This document shows positions 55,991-64,000 of a DNA stretch of 64,000 nt, piece after piece. The notes under the pieces were generated by a model. It was not told where the DNA came from. It worked only from the letters and a program-made list of their open reading frames with translations, and made no database searches. The stretch lies in assembly GCA_965217935.1 (NCBI GenBank), contig OZ244581.1, positions 4,624,743 through 4,688,742 on the forward strand. Reading direction: 5' to 3'. This stretch comes from JBBROS01 sp965217935 (GTDB lineage Bacteria > Pseudomonadota > Alphaproteobacteria > Acetobacterales > Acetobacteraceae). Position numbers and translations under genes: made by a program. The first letter of the stretch is position 1, and each line of letters starts with the position of its first letter.

Positions 55991-56902
55991 TCACCCGACC
56001 GGAGAGTGACGCAAGACAGCCTGCCAGAACGCTTCTGCCAGGGCAGGCTTCCGGTCGTTGGCACGGAACAGGCGTATCTCGACGGGAACCGAAAACCTTT
56101 TATCCCCCGCACTGACCAGCCGCCCAGCCGCTATGTCGTTCGCTGCCAATGATTGCGGCAGCCAGACGATCCCGTGCCCCTGCCGAGCCATCGTTTGCAG
56201 GGCTGCCGCCAGTGGCGAGGTGAACACCGTGTAGAGCGGCAAATCCTTACCGGGGAAATGCCCAACCGCCGCAAGGATGCGACCCAGCCCGGACGGGGCG
56301 CTGTAGGCCAGGAACCGAACCGGCTCCGCGCCGGCCTCCGGCAGCTTGAACAGGGCCGCACCGGCGGCGTCCGGCGCTGCCATCGGCACCAGACGATCCG
56401 TGCCGACCACGATGGAGCGGAAGCGGTCCGCCTCGAAGCGCGCCGGCACGCGCCTGTGGTGATGGCACAGGAGGAAATCGGCTTCGCCGGCCAGCAGTAT
56501 CCGCTCACAGGCGGCCATGGTGTCGGACACCAGGTTCAGCGTGCCGAGCGCTTCCATCGGCGTACTGGCCCGGACCCAGCCCGGGAAGAAGGTGAAGGAC
56601 AGCGCGTGCGTGGCGGCAATCGTCAACGCCGCGCGCTCGCGCCCCGCCACCTTCAACGCGCCGCGCCGCATTTCGTGTAGGTCGCGCGTGATGTCCGCAG
56701 CCCGGTGCTGCAGGTACTCGCCGGCCGCATTCAGGGTGACACTCTGTGGCGACCTCCGGACGAGCGGCGTCCCGATCCAGGCTTCGAGGGCCTGGATGCG
56801 CCGGCTGAACGCCGGCTGGGTCACGTGCCGCGCCTCGGCGGCCCGCGAGAAATTCCGGTGCTCGGCCAGGGCCAGGAAGTCCTCAAGCCAGTTCAGGTCC
56901 AA
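55991..56902 (-). CDS. LysR-type regulator of the tartrate module
   Basis: 303 residues from TTG 56902 (LDLNWLEDFLALAEH). The helix-turn-helix is RNFSRAAEARHVTQPAFSRRIQALEAWIG; the effector domain follows with the usual SALxLVP-type (GLGRILAAVG) stretches. Normal LysR length. The upstream frame extension to 57028 overlaps the dctA start and is not plausible. It is divergent from dctA and presumably activates the dctA-tarD pair in response to D-tartrate or a related acid. Confidence 0.85.
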   Translation of the reverse strand: MDLNWLEDFLALAEHRNFSRAAEARHVTQPAFSRRIQALEAWIGTPLVRRSPQSVTLNAAGEYLQHRAADITRDLHEMRRGALKVAGRERAALTIAATHALSFTFFPGWVRASTPMEALGTLNLVSDTMAACERILLAGEADFLLCHHHRRVPARFEADRFRSIVVGTDRLVPMAAPDAAGAALFKLPEAGAEPVRFLAYSAPSGLGRILAAVGHFPGKDLPLYTVFTSPLAAALQTMARQGHGIVWLPQSLAANDIAAGRLVSAGDKRFSVPVEIRLFRANDRKPALAEAFWQAVLRHSPVG

Positions 56903-57026
56903 GGGCGATGCCGATCCTGCATAATGATTGCGAATCTTAGCATTGGGCAGCCGCTCCGCCGCCAGCGTAACTGAGGCCAAGGCTACCGCAAAAATGGCCG
57001 TGAACCAGGAAACGGAGGAGAGCGTC
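56903..57026. promoter_or_regulatory. LysR-dctA divergent control region
   Basis: 124 bases. A candidate LysR box is the AT-rich stretch with ATAATGATTGCGAATCTTAG (56921-56940), which contains a T-N11-A arrangement and a near-palindromic ATTGCGAAT. The dctA ribosome-binding site GGAGGAG stands six bases ahead of its ATG. Confidence 0.45.
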
Positions 57027-58349
<1,323 letters not shown>

Positions 58350-58398
58350 AAGCCTTGTCCCTTCCAATAAAGAGCAAGGACCTAAAGGAGAACCAACC

Positions 58399-59562
58399 AT
58401 GCGCATCGTTGATGTCCGGGAAATCACCCAGCCGATCTCGTCGCCTATCCGCAACGCCTACATCGACTTCACCAAGATGACCACGAGCCTGGTGGCCGTC
58501 GTCACGGACGTGGTGCGGGACGGCAAGCCGGTCGTCGGCTATGGCTTTAATTCCAACGGTCGTTACGGTCAGGGCGGCCTGATCCGCGAGCGCTTCGCCG
58601 GCCGCATCCTCGACGCGGACGCCCGGAGCCTGATGGACGACGCCCGCGACAACATCGACCCGGCCAAGGTCTGGGCGGCCATGATGATGAACGAGAAGCC
58701 GGGCGGGCACGGCGAGCGCTCGGTCGCGGTCGGCACGCTGGACATGGCGGTGTGGGACGCCGCGGCGAAGATCGAGGGCAAGCCGCTGTTCCGCCTGCTG
58801 GCCGAGCGCCATGGCCGCGAGGCCGACCCCAGCGTGTTCGTCTATGCCGCCGGCGGCTACTACTACCCGGGCAAGGACAACTCCGCGCTGCGGGCCGAGA
58901 TGCGCGGCTACCTCGACCGCGGCTACAACGTCGTCAAGATGAAGATCGGCGGCGCCTGCATTGAGGAGGACCGCGCCCGCATCGAGGCGGTGCTGGAGGA
59001 GATCGGCAGCCAGGCGCAGCTCGCCGTGGACGCCAACGGCCGCTTCGACCTGGAGACCGGCATCGCCTATGCCAAGATGCTGCGGGATTATCCGCTGTTC
59101 TGGTACGAGGAGGTGGGCGACCCGCTGGACTACGCCCTTCAGGCGGCGCTCTCGGAGTTCTATCCCGGCGCGATGGCAACCGGCGAGAACCTGTTCTCCC
59201 ACCAGGACGCGCGCAACCTGCTGCGCTATGGCGGGATGCGGCCGGACCGCGATTGGCTGCAATTCGACTGCGCCCTGTCCTACGGGCTGGTCGAGTACCT
59301 GCGGACACTGGAGGTGCTGCGCCAGTTCGGCTGGTCGCCGTCGCGCTGCATCCCGCATGGCGGGCACCAGATGTCGCTGATGATCGCGGCCGGGCTAGGG
59401 CTGGGTGGCAACGAAAGCTACCCGGACCTGTTCCAGCCCTATGGCGGCTTCCCGGACGGCGTGCGGGTCGAGAATGGGCGCGTCACCATGCCGGAGCTTC
59501 CCGGCATCGGGTTCGAGGGCAAGTCCGACCTAATCAAGGTGATGCACGAACTCTTGGCTTGA
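58399..59562 (+). CDS. tarD: D-tartrate dehydratase (enolase superfamily)
   Basis: 387 residues and nearly colinear with the Bradyrhizobium TarD of known structure: start MRIVDVREITQPISSPIRNA, NGRYGQGGLIRERFAGRIL, catalytic Lys in VVKMKIGG, acid residues in VDANGRFDLETG, and the catalytic His in IPHGGHQMS. It dehydrates D-tartrate to enol-oxaloacetate and hence oxaloacetate. Strong GGAGAACC before ATG 58399. 49 bases after dctA, so one operon. Confidence 0.92.
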   Translation: MRIVDVREITQPISSPIRNAYIDFTKMTTSLVAVVTDVVRDGKPVVGYGFNSNGRYGQGGLIRERFAGRILDADARSLMDDARDNIDPAKVWAAMMMNEKPGGHGERSVAVGTLDMAVWDAAAKIEGKPLFRLLAERHGREADPSVFVYAAGGYYYPGKDNSALRAEMRGYLDRGYNVVKMKIGGACIEEDRARIEAVLEEIGSQAQLAVDANGRFDLETGIAYAKMLRDYPLFWYEEVGDPLDYALQAALSEFYPGAMATGENLFSHQDARNLLRYGGMRPDRDWLQFDCALSYGLVEYLRTLEVLRQFGWSPSRCIPHGGHQMSLMIAAGLGLGGNESYPDLFQPYGGFPDGVRVENGRVTMPELPGIGFEGKSDLIKVMHELLA

Positions 59563-59604
59563 TCCGTAAAACGGGTGATCGGCGCCGGCAGCAGGAGCGG
59601 GTCA

Positions 59605-59622
59605 CCCTTGGTTTGGCGGACA
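59605..59622. repeat. Solo IS1182-like end downstream of the tartrate module
   Basis: The sequence ends TTTGGCGGACA; its reverse complement starts TGTCCGCCAA, identical to the first ten bases of the left end of the IS1182-family element at 54071 and followed by ACCAA as in its right end. Orientation is that of a right end. No second transposase is next to it. Confidence 0.5.
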
Positions 59623-59652
59623 GCCGCTCTCATATCGGTTCGCGTCCCTCAT

Positions 59653-61719
59653 CTATCCTCCGACGATCAGCTCCTTGATCCGGCTGGCCAGCGCTTCCAT
59701 CGCAAACGGCTTCGTCATGATGTGCATCCCCGGCTCAAGGTGCCCATGGCTCAACACAGCGTTCTCGGCATAGCCGGTGATGAACAGCACCCGCAGCTCC
59801 GGCCGTGCTATTCGCGCCGCATCGGCCACCTGCCGACCGTTCATGCCGCCGGGTAGGCCCACGTCCGTCACCAGCAGGTCTATGCGCGCGTCGGATTGCA
59901 GCACCCGCAGCCCCGCCGCGCCATCTGCTGCCTCGATGGCCATGTATCCGAGGTCCGCCAACACTTCCGCCACCAGCATCCGCACCGTGGGCTCGTCGTC
60001 CACCACCAGCACCGTTTCGCCATGGCCAGCGCGGGGAGCGCTGGACAGTTCGGCCGTGCCTTCGGGGGCGTCTGCCTCGCCGGCATGACGGGGCAGGTAA
60101 AGGCAAACCATCGTGCCCTGCCCAAGCTCCGAGTAGATGCGGACTTGGCCGCCGGACTGCCGGGCGAAGCCATAGACCATGGACAGGCCCAGGCCGGTGC
60201 CGAGGCCAATGGGCTTGGTGGTGAAGAACGGGTCGAAGGCGCGGGCGATCACCTCCGGCGTCATGCCTGTGCCGTTATCGGATAGGCACAAGGACACGTA
60301 CTGCCCTGGCAGCATGTCCTGCTCGCGCGCCGCGCGCTCGTCCAGCCAACGGTTTGCCGTCTCAATGGTGATCTTGCCGCCACCGGGCATCGCGTCGCGC
60401 GCGTTGATGCACAGGTTCAGCAGCGCGCTCTCCAACTGGCCCGGGTCCACCAGCGTCGTCCACAGACCCACGCCCGTCGCCGGTTCCACCGCCACCCCCG
60501 GCCCGGCCGTGCGCTCGATCAGCTCCTGCATCCCCCTCACCAGCCGGTTCACGTCGGTCGGCTTGGGATCAAGCGTTTGCCGGCGCGAGAAGGCCAGCAG
60601 CCGATGGGTCAGCGCCGCCGCCCGCTTGGCCGCGCCCTGGGCCGCGACCAAGTAACGCTCCAGGTCATTGACCCGGCCCTGCATCACGCGGGCCTGCATT
60701 AGCTCTAGGCTGCCGCTGATGCCGGCGAGCAGGTTGTTGAAGTCGTGCGCGAGGCCGCCCGTGAGTTGGCCCACGGCCTCCATCTTCTGCGACTGCCGGA
60801 GCTGCTCTTCGGCCCGTGCGAGGGCCTGCGCCTGCTCGCGCCTCGCTGTCGTGTGCCGACCGTTCGCATAGACCTTTCCGTCCTCGAACGCCCCGGTCCA
60901 AGCGAGGTAGCGGAACGTGCCATCTTTGTGGCGCAGCCGGTACTCGTAGGAGCGGGTCAGCGGAGCCTGGAGGATGCCGGCAAACACGGCCAGGGTCGCA
61001 AGGAGGTCCTCGGGATGGGTGAACTCGGCGAAATGCCTGCCCACCAGCTCGTGCTCCTGCCAGCCGAGCACGTCCGTCCAGGTGCCATTGACGGCCTTGA
61101 GCGTGCCGTCCGTGTCGGCCACGACGAGCAGGTCCTGCGACAGCCGCCAGGTGCGGTCCCGCTCGCGGGTCCGCTCTTGGACCTTCTGGTCCTGCTGCGC
61201 GAGCAGCCGGCGCAGCTCCAACTGTGCCATGACCTGCCGGGCCAGCGCTTCCAGGCTGGTCCGCTGCACCTCGGTCAAGCCTTCGGGACGGGGTTTGGTG
61301 TCGATGACGCAAAGCGTGCCGATCGGGGTGCCCTCGGGGGAGCGAAGCAGGGCGCCTGCGTAGAACCGGATGAAGGGTGCGTGGGTGACAAGGGCACTGC
61401 CCTTGGTGCGCTCATCCAGCGTGAGATCCGGGATCACGAACGTCTCGGCCTGCTGCAAGGCCAAGGCGCAAACCGATTGGTTCAAGGGGGTTTGGCAAGC
61501 CGGAAAGCCGATCCGGGCCTTGAACCACTGCCGGTCGCTCGCGACGAAGCTCACCAGGGCCACGGGAGTTCCGCACGCTCTGGACGCCGACAGGACGATG
61601 TCGTCGAAGCTCTGTTCCGCTGGCGTGTCCAGGATGTCGTACTGACCCAGCGCCACGTGGCTGGCGTCGTTCGCCGTAAGGGGCGGCCTGGCCATGGAAG
61701 CGGCGTCCGGCGGCATCAT
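59653..61719 (-). CDS. Hybrid histidine kinase (GAF-PAS-HisKA-HATPase-REC)
   Basis: 688 residues, soluble. GAF domain at about 30-175 (CGTPVALVSFVASDRQWFKAR … TPIGTLCVIDT). PAS at about 195-290 (WTDVLGWQEHELVGRHFAEFTHPED). HisKA with phosphorylated His325 in GGLAHDFNNLLAG, then the ATPase motifs NLCINARDAMPGGG and GLGLSMVYGFARQSGG. C-terminal receiver with Asp in LLVTDVGLPGGMNG. This is the RetS/CckA-like class with HDFNN, often light or redox sensing. ATG 61719 overlaps the stop of parD as ATGATG, so the two genes are coupled. Confidence 0.9.
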   Translation of the reverse strand: MMPPDAASMARPPLTANDASHVALGQYDILDTPAEQSFDDIVLSASRACGTPVALVSFVASDRQWFKARIGFPACQTPLNQSVCALALQQAETFVIPDLTLDERTKGSALVTHAPFIRFYAGALLRSPEGTPIGTLCVIDTKPRPEGLTEVQRTSLEALARQVMAQLELRRLLAQQDQKVQERTRERDRTWRLSQDLLVVADTDGTLKAVNGTWTDVLGWQEHELVGRHFAEFTHPEDLLATLAVFAGILQAPLTRSYEYRLRHKDGTFRYLAWTGAFEDGKVYANGRHTTARREQAQALARAEEQLRQSQKMEAVGQLTGGLAHDFNNLLAGISGSLELMQARVMQGRVNDLERYLVAAQGAAKRAAALTHRLLAFSRRQTLDPKPTDVNRLVRGMQELIERTAGPGVAVEPATGVGLWTTLVDPGQLESALLNLCINARDAMPGGGKITIETANRWLDERAAREQDMLPGQYVSLCLSDNGTGMTPEVIARAFDPFFTTKPIGLGTGLGLSMVYGFARQSGGQVRIYSELGQGTMVCLYLPRHAGEADAPEGTAELSSAPRAGHGETVLVVDDEPTVRMLVAEVLADLGYMAIEAADGAAGLRVLQSDARIDLLVTDVGLPGGMNGRQVADAARIARPELRVLFITGYAENAVLSHGHLEPGMHIMTKPFAMEALASRIKELIVGG

Positions 61720-61907
61720 GGGCGTGCCCCGGCCTCCGGAAAATCGCCGGCCGGCTTTGCCCTGGCTTGGTCGCGCTCCATCAGCAAGCGAAGGGCCGCA
61801 CGGACCATCTCGCTCGCGGACGCATACTCGCCCGCTGACACCTGGGTTTCGACGTATGCCGCGAGCGGGCCGGTCAGGGCGATGTGGCGGGAGTGTTTAG
61901 CTGTCAT
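61716..61907 (-). CDS. parD: ParD-family antitoxin (ribbon-helix-helix), without ParE
   Basis: 63 residues. Ribbon-helix-helix N-terminus SRHIALTGPLAAYVETQVSAGEYASASEMVRAALRLLMERDQ, the ParD/CopG pattern. In a standard operon the parE toxin would follow with a short overlap. Here the gene after parD is a histidine kinase, overlapping as ATGA. The C-terminal toxin-binding tail (about 40-63) is short and Pro-rich. Confidence 0.75.
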   Translation of the reverse strand: MTAKHSRHIALTGPLAAYVETQVSAGEYASASEMVRAALRLLMERDQARAKPAGDFPEAGARP

Positions 61908-62097
61908 ACCGGAGACGTAACATGTAATCGTGCGGGTGTCGCCTTCGGGACACCAATCAACTGCTTAAACAGGTGTAACATTTCGTGAAACGACGACTAG
62001 CCAGGGTGGTACAGTTAACCGCGCGTCCTGGACGCCTGCGCTGCCGCTCTCGCCTGAGCCGAGGTGGCCTATAGTGACAAGGGTGTTGTCTCAGGGC

Positions 62098-62322
62098 CTA
62101 TGAGGGCGGGTGCGCCGCTCGCCGCCAGACGGGCCGCGGTGCTGGGTGGGCGAGGTGAAAGGCGACGAGCACCTCCAGCCATATTGCTACGTAGTCCGGC
62201 ACGCGCGAGCTGTCAGCGATCCAGCGCCGTATCTCTGTCTGGTGGTGACCCGTGCGCCGGGCCAGTTCGCGCTCAGAACAGCACAAGGTCGCGAGGCAAA
62301 CCAACAAGCGATAAGATGACAT
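62098..62322 (-). CDS. Small HTH regulator
   Basis: 74 residues from ATG 62322 (an upstream TTG at 62433 would add 37 residues that cross the operator). The fold is a short XRE/Cro-type helix-turn-helix: CLATLCCSERELARRTGHHQTEIRRWIADSSRVPDYVAIWLEVLVAFHLAHP. Related small DNA-binding proteins occur in plasmid and prophage control regions of Rhodospirillales. A perfect palindrome lies about 60 bases upstream of this start, a likely autoregulatory operator. Confidence 0.7.
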   Translation of the reverse strand: MSSYRLLVCLATLCCSERELARRTGHHQTEIRRWIADSSRVPDYVAIWLEVLVAFHLAHPAPRPVWRRAAHPPS

Positions 62323-62383
62323 CGGTGCCGATGCTGCGGTAGGTTCTTCGCCACCTGCATGACACTCGATGGCGGAAATCCGG

Positions 62384-62410
62384 GCTTTGTGTTCATAATG
62401 AACACAAAGC
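62384..62410. promoter_or_regulatory. 27-bp perfect palindromic operator
   Basis: GCTTTGTGTTCAT, one central A, ATGAACACAAAGC: 13-bp arms, all matching. It lies upstream of the small HTH gene start (62322) and downstream of the end of the TraM-like gene. Likely binding site of the HTH regulator or another dimeric repressor. Confidence 0.65.
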
Positions 62411-62435
62411 GTCACTGGCTCGCCAAGTTTCAAGG

Positions 62436-62873
62436 CTATGATGCCGCCACAAAGAACCCGGTCAGGCCGGCAGCGGTGAGCACCGCAGCACCGCCTGCGA
62501 CCCAGGCCATTTTGATCGCCACCTTGGACGCACTCTCGGCTTTGGCCGTCTCCTCGCGCAGCTCAGTCAGCATTGACGCCGTGACGGCATTGCCTGCCTC
62601 CTTGAGCTGCTCCGTAACCCATGCGGCCGAGCTGTTGACCAGAACCGCCGCCGCCTTCTTCGCATCCTCAATTTGCTGCTTGGACGCCTCGTTCTGCTGA
62701 GTGGTCACGGCGGCTTGGCGGTCCGCCGCATCCTTGAGGGAAACGCCGAGCTTCGCCAATGCGTTCTCCAGGAGGACCTCGTTGATGACAGCGGCGGCAA
62801 GGACGGGATCAGCCGCACTCAGCTTGATCCCGGTCTCCTTGCGGACCAGGGCGATGAGCTGATCTCGCTGCAT
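62436..62873 (-). CDS. TraM-like conjugation protein
   Basis: 145 residues from ATG 62873, which overlaps the traL stop as ATGA. The N-terminus (IALVRKETGIKLSAADPVLAAAVINEVLLENALAKLGVSL) resembles IncP-type TraM, then a coiled-coil region (about 45-110) and a C-terminal membrane helix (VAIKMAWVAGGAAVLTAAGLTGFFVA). IncP-like order is traK-traL-traM. It takes part in transfer regulation or signalling to the transfer apparatus, by family. Confidence 0.6.
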   Translation of the reverse strand: MQRDQLIALVRKETGIKLSAADPVLAAAVINEVLLENALAKLGVSLKDAADRQAAVTTQQNEASKQQIEDAKKAAAVLVNSSAAWVTEQLKEAGNAVTASMLTELREETAKAESASKVAIKMAWVAGGAAVLTAAGLTGFFVAAS

Positions 62874-63452
62874 CAGAGCACCAACCCGAGCTGTTCCCAA
62901 ATTCCGCTCTTGATGCGGAACAAGCGGCTTTTCTCCATGAGCATGAAATCGTCCGAGGCAGCGGCTTCGGCGAAGGTCAGCTTGCAATCCAGCATCTCGG
63001 CGAAGTTCGGCGCGAACAGCTCCGCGTCAAGCTGGCGCAGGTAAATGGTCCCGCGCAGCTTCGCGTGATTGTCGGCATAGACCGCCGTGTGCTCGAAATC
63101 GGTTCCCTTGAACCGCGCTGGCCCGAAGAACTCATTGACCCAAACCACGATTTGCGCGCCCGGCGCGAAATGCAACAGCAGGGCGTTAAGGCCCTTCACC
63201 GTATCCATGCCGTTGCCGCCGCCCGTGACGATGGTGTGGACCATCACGCCGACACCATGCTGCGCGAGCACTCCGGCGATGTCGTTCTCAACCAGGATGT
63301 CGTTCTCAACCAGATAGCGCGAGAGCGGCAGGAACGAGGCAGCGCCGTTGTCCACTACCACGTCCTTGTCGGCCGAGACGATGGCCTCGATGAGCCGGTC
63401 CACGCCCTTCACGTTAATGGCATTCTTCATCAACAGCTCGACGGGTTCGGCA
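62873..63452 (-). pseudogene. traL-like gene, N-terminus removed by an IS3 element
   Basis: The C-terminal 190 or so residues match IncP-type TraL (ParA-like): VDNGAASFLPLSRYLVEND, VVHTIVTGG-type (MVHTIVTGGGNGMDTVKG), VVWVNEFFGPARFKGTDFE and MLDCKLTFAEAAA. The N-terminal P-loop part is missing: the frame reads into the IS3 end at about 63452. A within-frame 18-bp tandem duplication (63279-63296 and 63297-63314) inserts a second LVENDI. Not functional as an ATPase. Confidence 0.7.
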
Positions 63453-64000
63453 CCTGAACCGCCCTGGGTTTGCCGGAGGCTGGTTTATGTGAGTCCTACG
63501 CTGCCATTGGCCTAGCCTCAAGCTCGGCGTAGTAGGCCGCCTCAGCTTCGGCGGGCGGGAGATTGCCGATCGGCTCAAGCAGCCGCCGGTTGCTGTACCA
63601 GTCCACCCATTCGAGGGTGGCGTATTCGACGGCCTCAAAGGATCGCCAGGGTCCGCATCGGTGGATCACCTCGGCTTTGAATAAGCCGTTCACCGTTTCG
63701 GCGAGAGCGTTATCGCAGCTGTCGCCGACGCTGCCCACAAAGGGCTCGATGCCCGCCGCGGCCAGACGCTCGGTGTAGCGCAGCGCGAGATATTGCGATC
63801 CCCTGTCGCTATGATGCACGAGGCCGCCGCCTTGGATGGGCCGACGTTCGTGCAGCGCCTGCTCCAGCGCGTCGAGCACGGCGGTTCGGCGAAGCCGAGA
63901 GCCGGCATGAGCAGTTCGGGACACCCGCCAGCCGACGATGCGGCGGGCGAAGACATCGATAACGAACGCCACGTAGACCAAGCCCGCCCAGGTCGCGACA
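63453..64000 (-). mobile_element. IS3-family element, 3' end in window
   Basis: The boundary is a typical IS3-family end (TGAACCGCCCTGGGTTTGCC at 63453-63472). The rest of the element, including OrfA and the start of OrfB, lies beyond 64000. It interrupts the traL-like gene, so it is a late insertion. Confidence 0.65.
63496..63999 (-). CDS. IS3-family transposase OrfB (N-terminus outside window)
   Basis: The open frame from the window edge reads VATWAGLVYVAFVIDVFARRIVGWRVS, the classic IS3 OrfB core, then GGGLVHHSDRGSQYLALRYTERLA (second Asp) and LAETVNGLFKAEVI (Glu). The first catalytic Asp lies just outside the window. C-terminus (…LEWVDWYSNRRLLEPIGNLPPAEAEAAYYAELE) is intact. It is on the same strand as traL. 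Confidence 0.9.
   Translation of the reverse strand, partial: VATWAGLVYVAFVIDVFARRIVGWRVSRTAHAGSRLRRTAVLDALEQALHERRPIQGGGLVHHSDRGSQYLALRYTERLAAAGIEPFVGSVGDSCDNALAETVNGLFKAEVIHRCGPWRSFEAVEYATLEWVDWYSNRRLLEPIGNLPPAEAEAAYYAELEARPMAA

Overview
The window is high-GC DNA with codon use, gene families and gene order typical of an alphaproteobacterium, most likely a member of Rhodospirillales/Acetobacteraceae. The order HDAC-like hydrolase - xseB - ispA - tlyA, the biuret/allophanate genes, the eryHI-type isomerases and the D-tartrate dehydratase all fit that group. No rRNA, tRNA or CRISPR array is visible, so the placement rests on protein families only.

Layout. 0-5 kb: end of an outer-membrane protein, a small lipoprotein, an NCS2 purine permease, urate oxidase, a thiamine-diphosphate enzyme and a stand-alone Lrp/AsnC sensor domain. 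5-15 kb: an MFS exporter, a large GH16 glycanase with four CBM60-like modules, an EryH/EryI-type sugar-phosphate isomerase pair, and a polysaccharide-export lipoprotein, Crp-type regulator and glycosyltransferase; decayed IS3 and IS701 pieces lie between them. 15-21 kb: a compact minus-strand operon (GGT-like lipoprotein, aminotransferase, ABC-ATPase remnant, biuret hydrolase, allophanate hydrolase). 21-31 kb: a thiol/redox and amide-hydrolase run (DsbA-like, YghU, penicillin-acylase family, RDD, Bpt), then a response regulator, HdeD, HMG-CoA lyase, ChoX, an OmpA lipoprotein and a Sel1 protein. 31-48 kb: an ExeA-like ATPase, two surface-glycan clusters (34.1-38.2 and 43.2-47.9 kb) each holding a Zn-ribbon methyltransferase of the same unusual architecture, and between them the housekeeping tusA - HDAC - xseB - ispA - tlyA run.

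48-64 kb looks like plasmid or integrative-element backbone: a Rep-like fragment cut off inside a small inverted-repeat element, a KfrA-like DNA-binding protein, a serine resolvase, a seven-gene minus-strand set of mostly overlapping small ORFs, a complete IS1182-family element, a D-tartrate module (LysR - dctA - tarD) bounded on its far side by a solo IS-end-like sequence, a hybrid histidine kinase coupled to an orphan ParD antitoxin, a small HTH regulator with a perfect 27-bp operator, TraM- and TraL-like genes, and an IS3-family element that truncates traL and runs off the window.

Working together: the purine block would import xanthine/urate and oxidise urate. The 15-20 kb operon would convert biuret to allophanate to ammonia and CO2. 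The glycan clusters plus ugd would build and modify a surface polysaccharide. The tartrate module imports D-tartrate and dehydrates it to oxaloacetate. Three families of short intergenic repeats are scattered through the chromosome-like part (0-43 kb). I did not see them in the 48-64 kb island, by eye.
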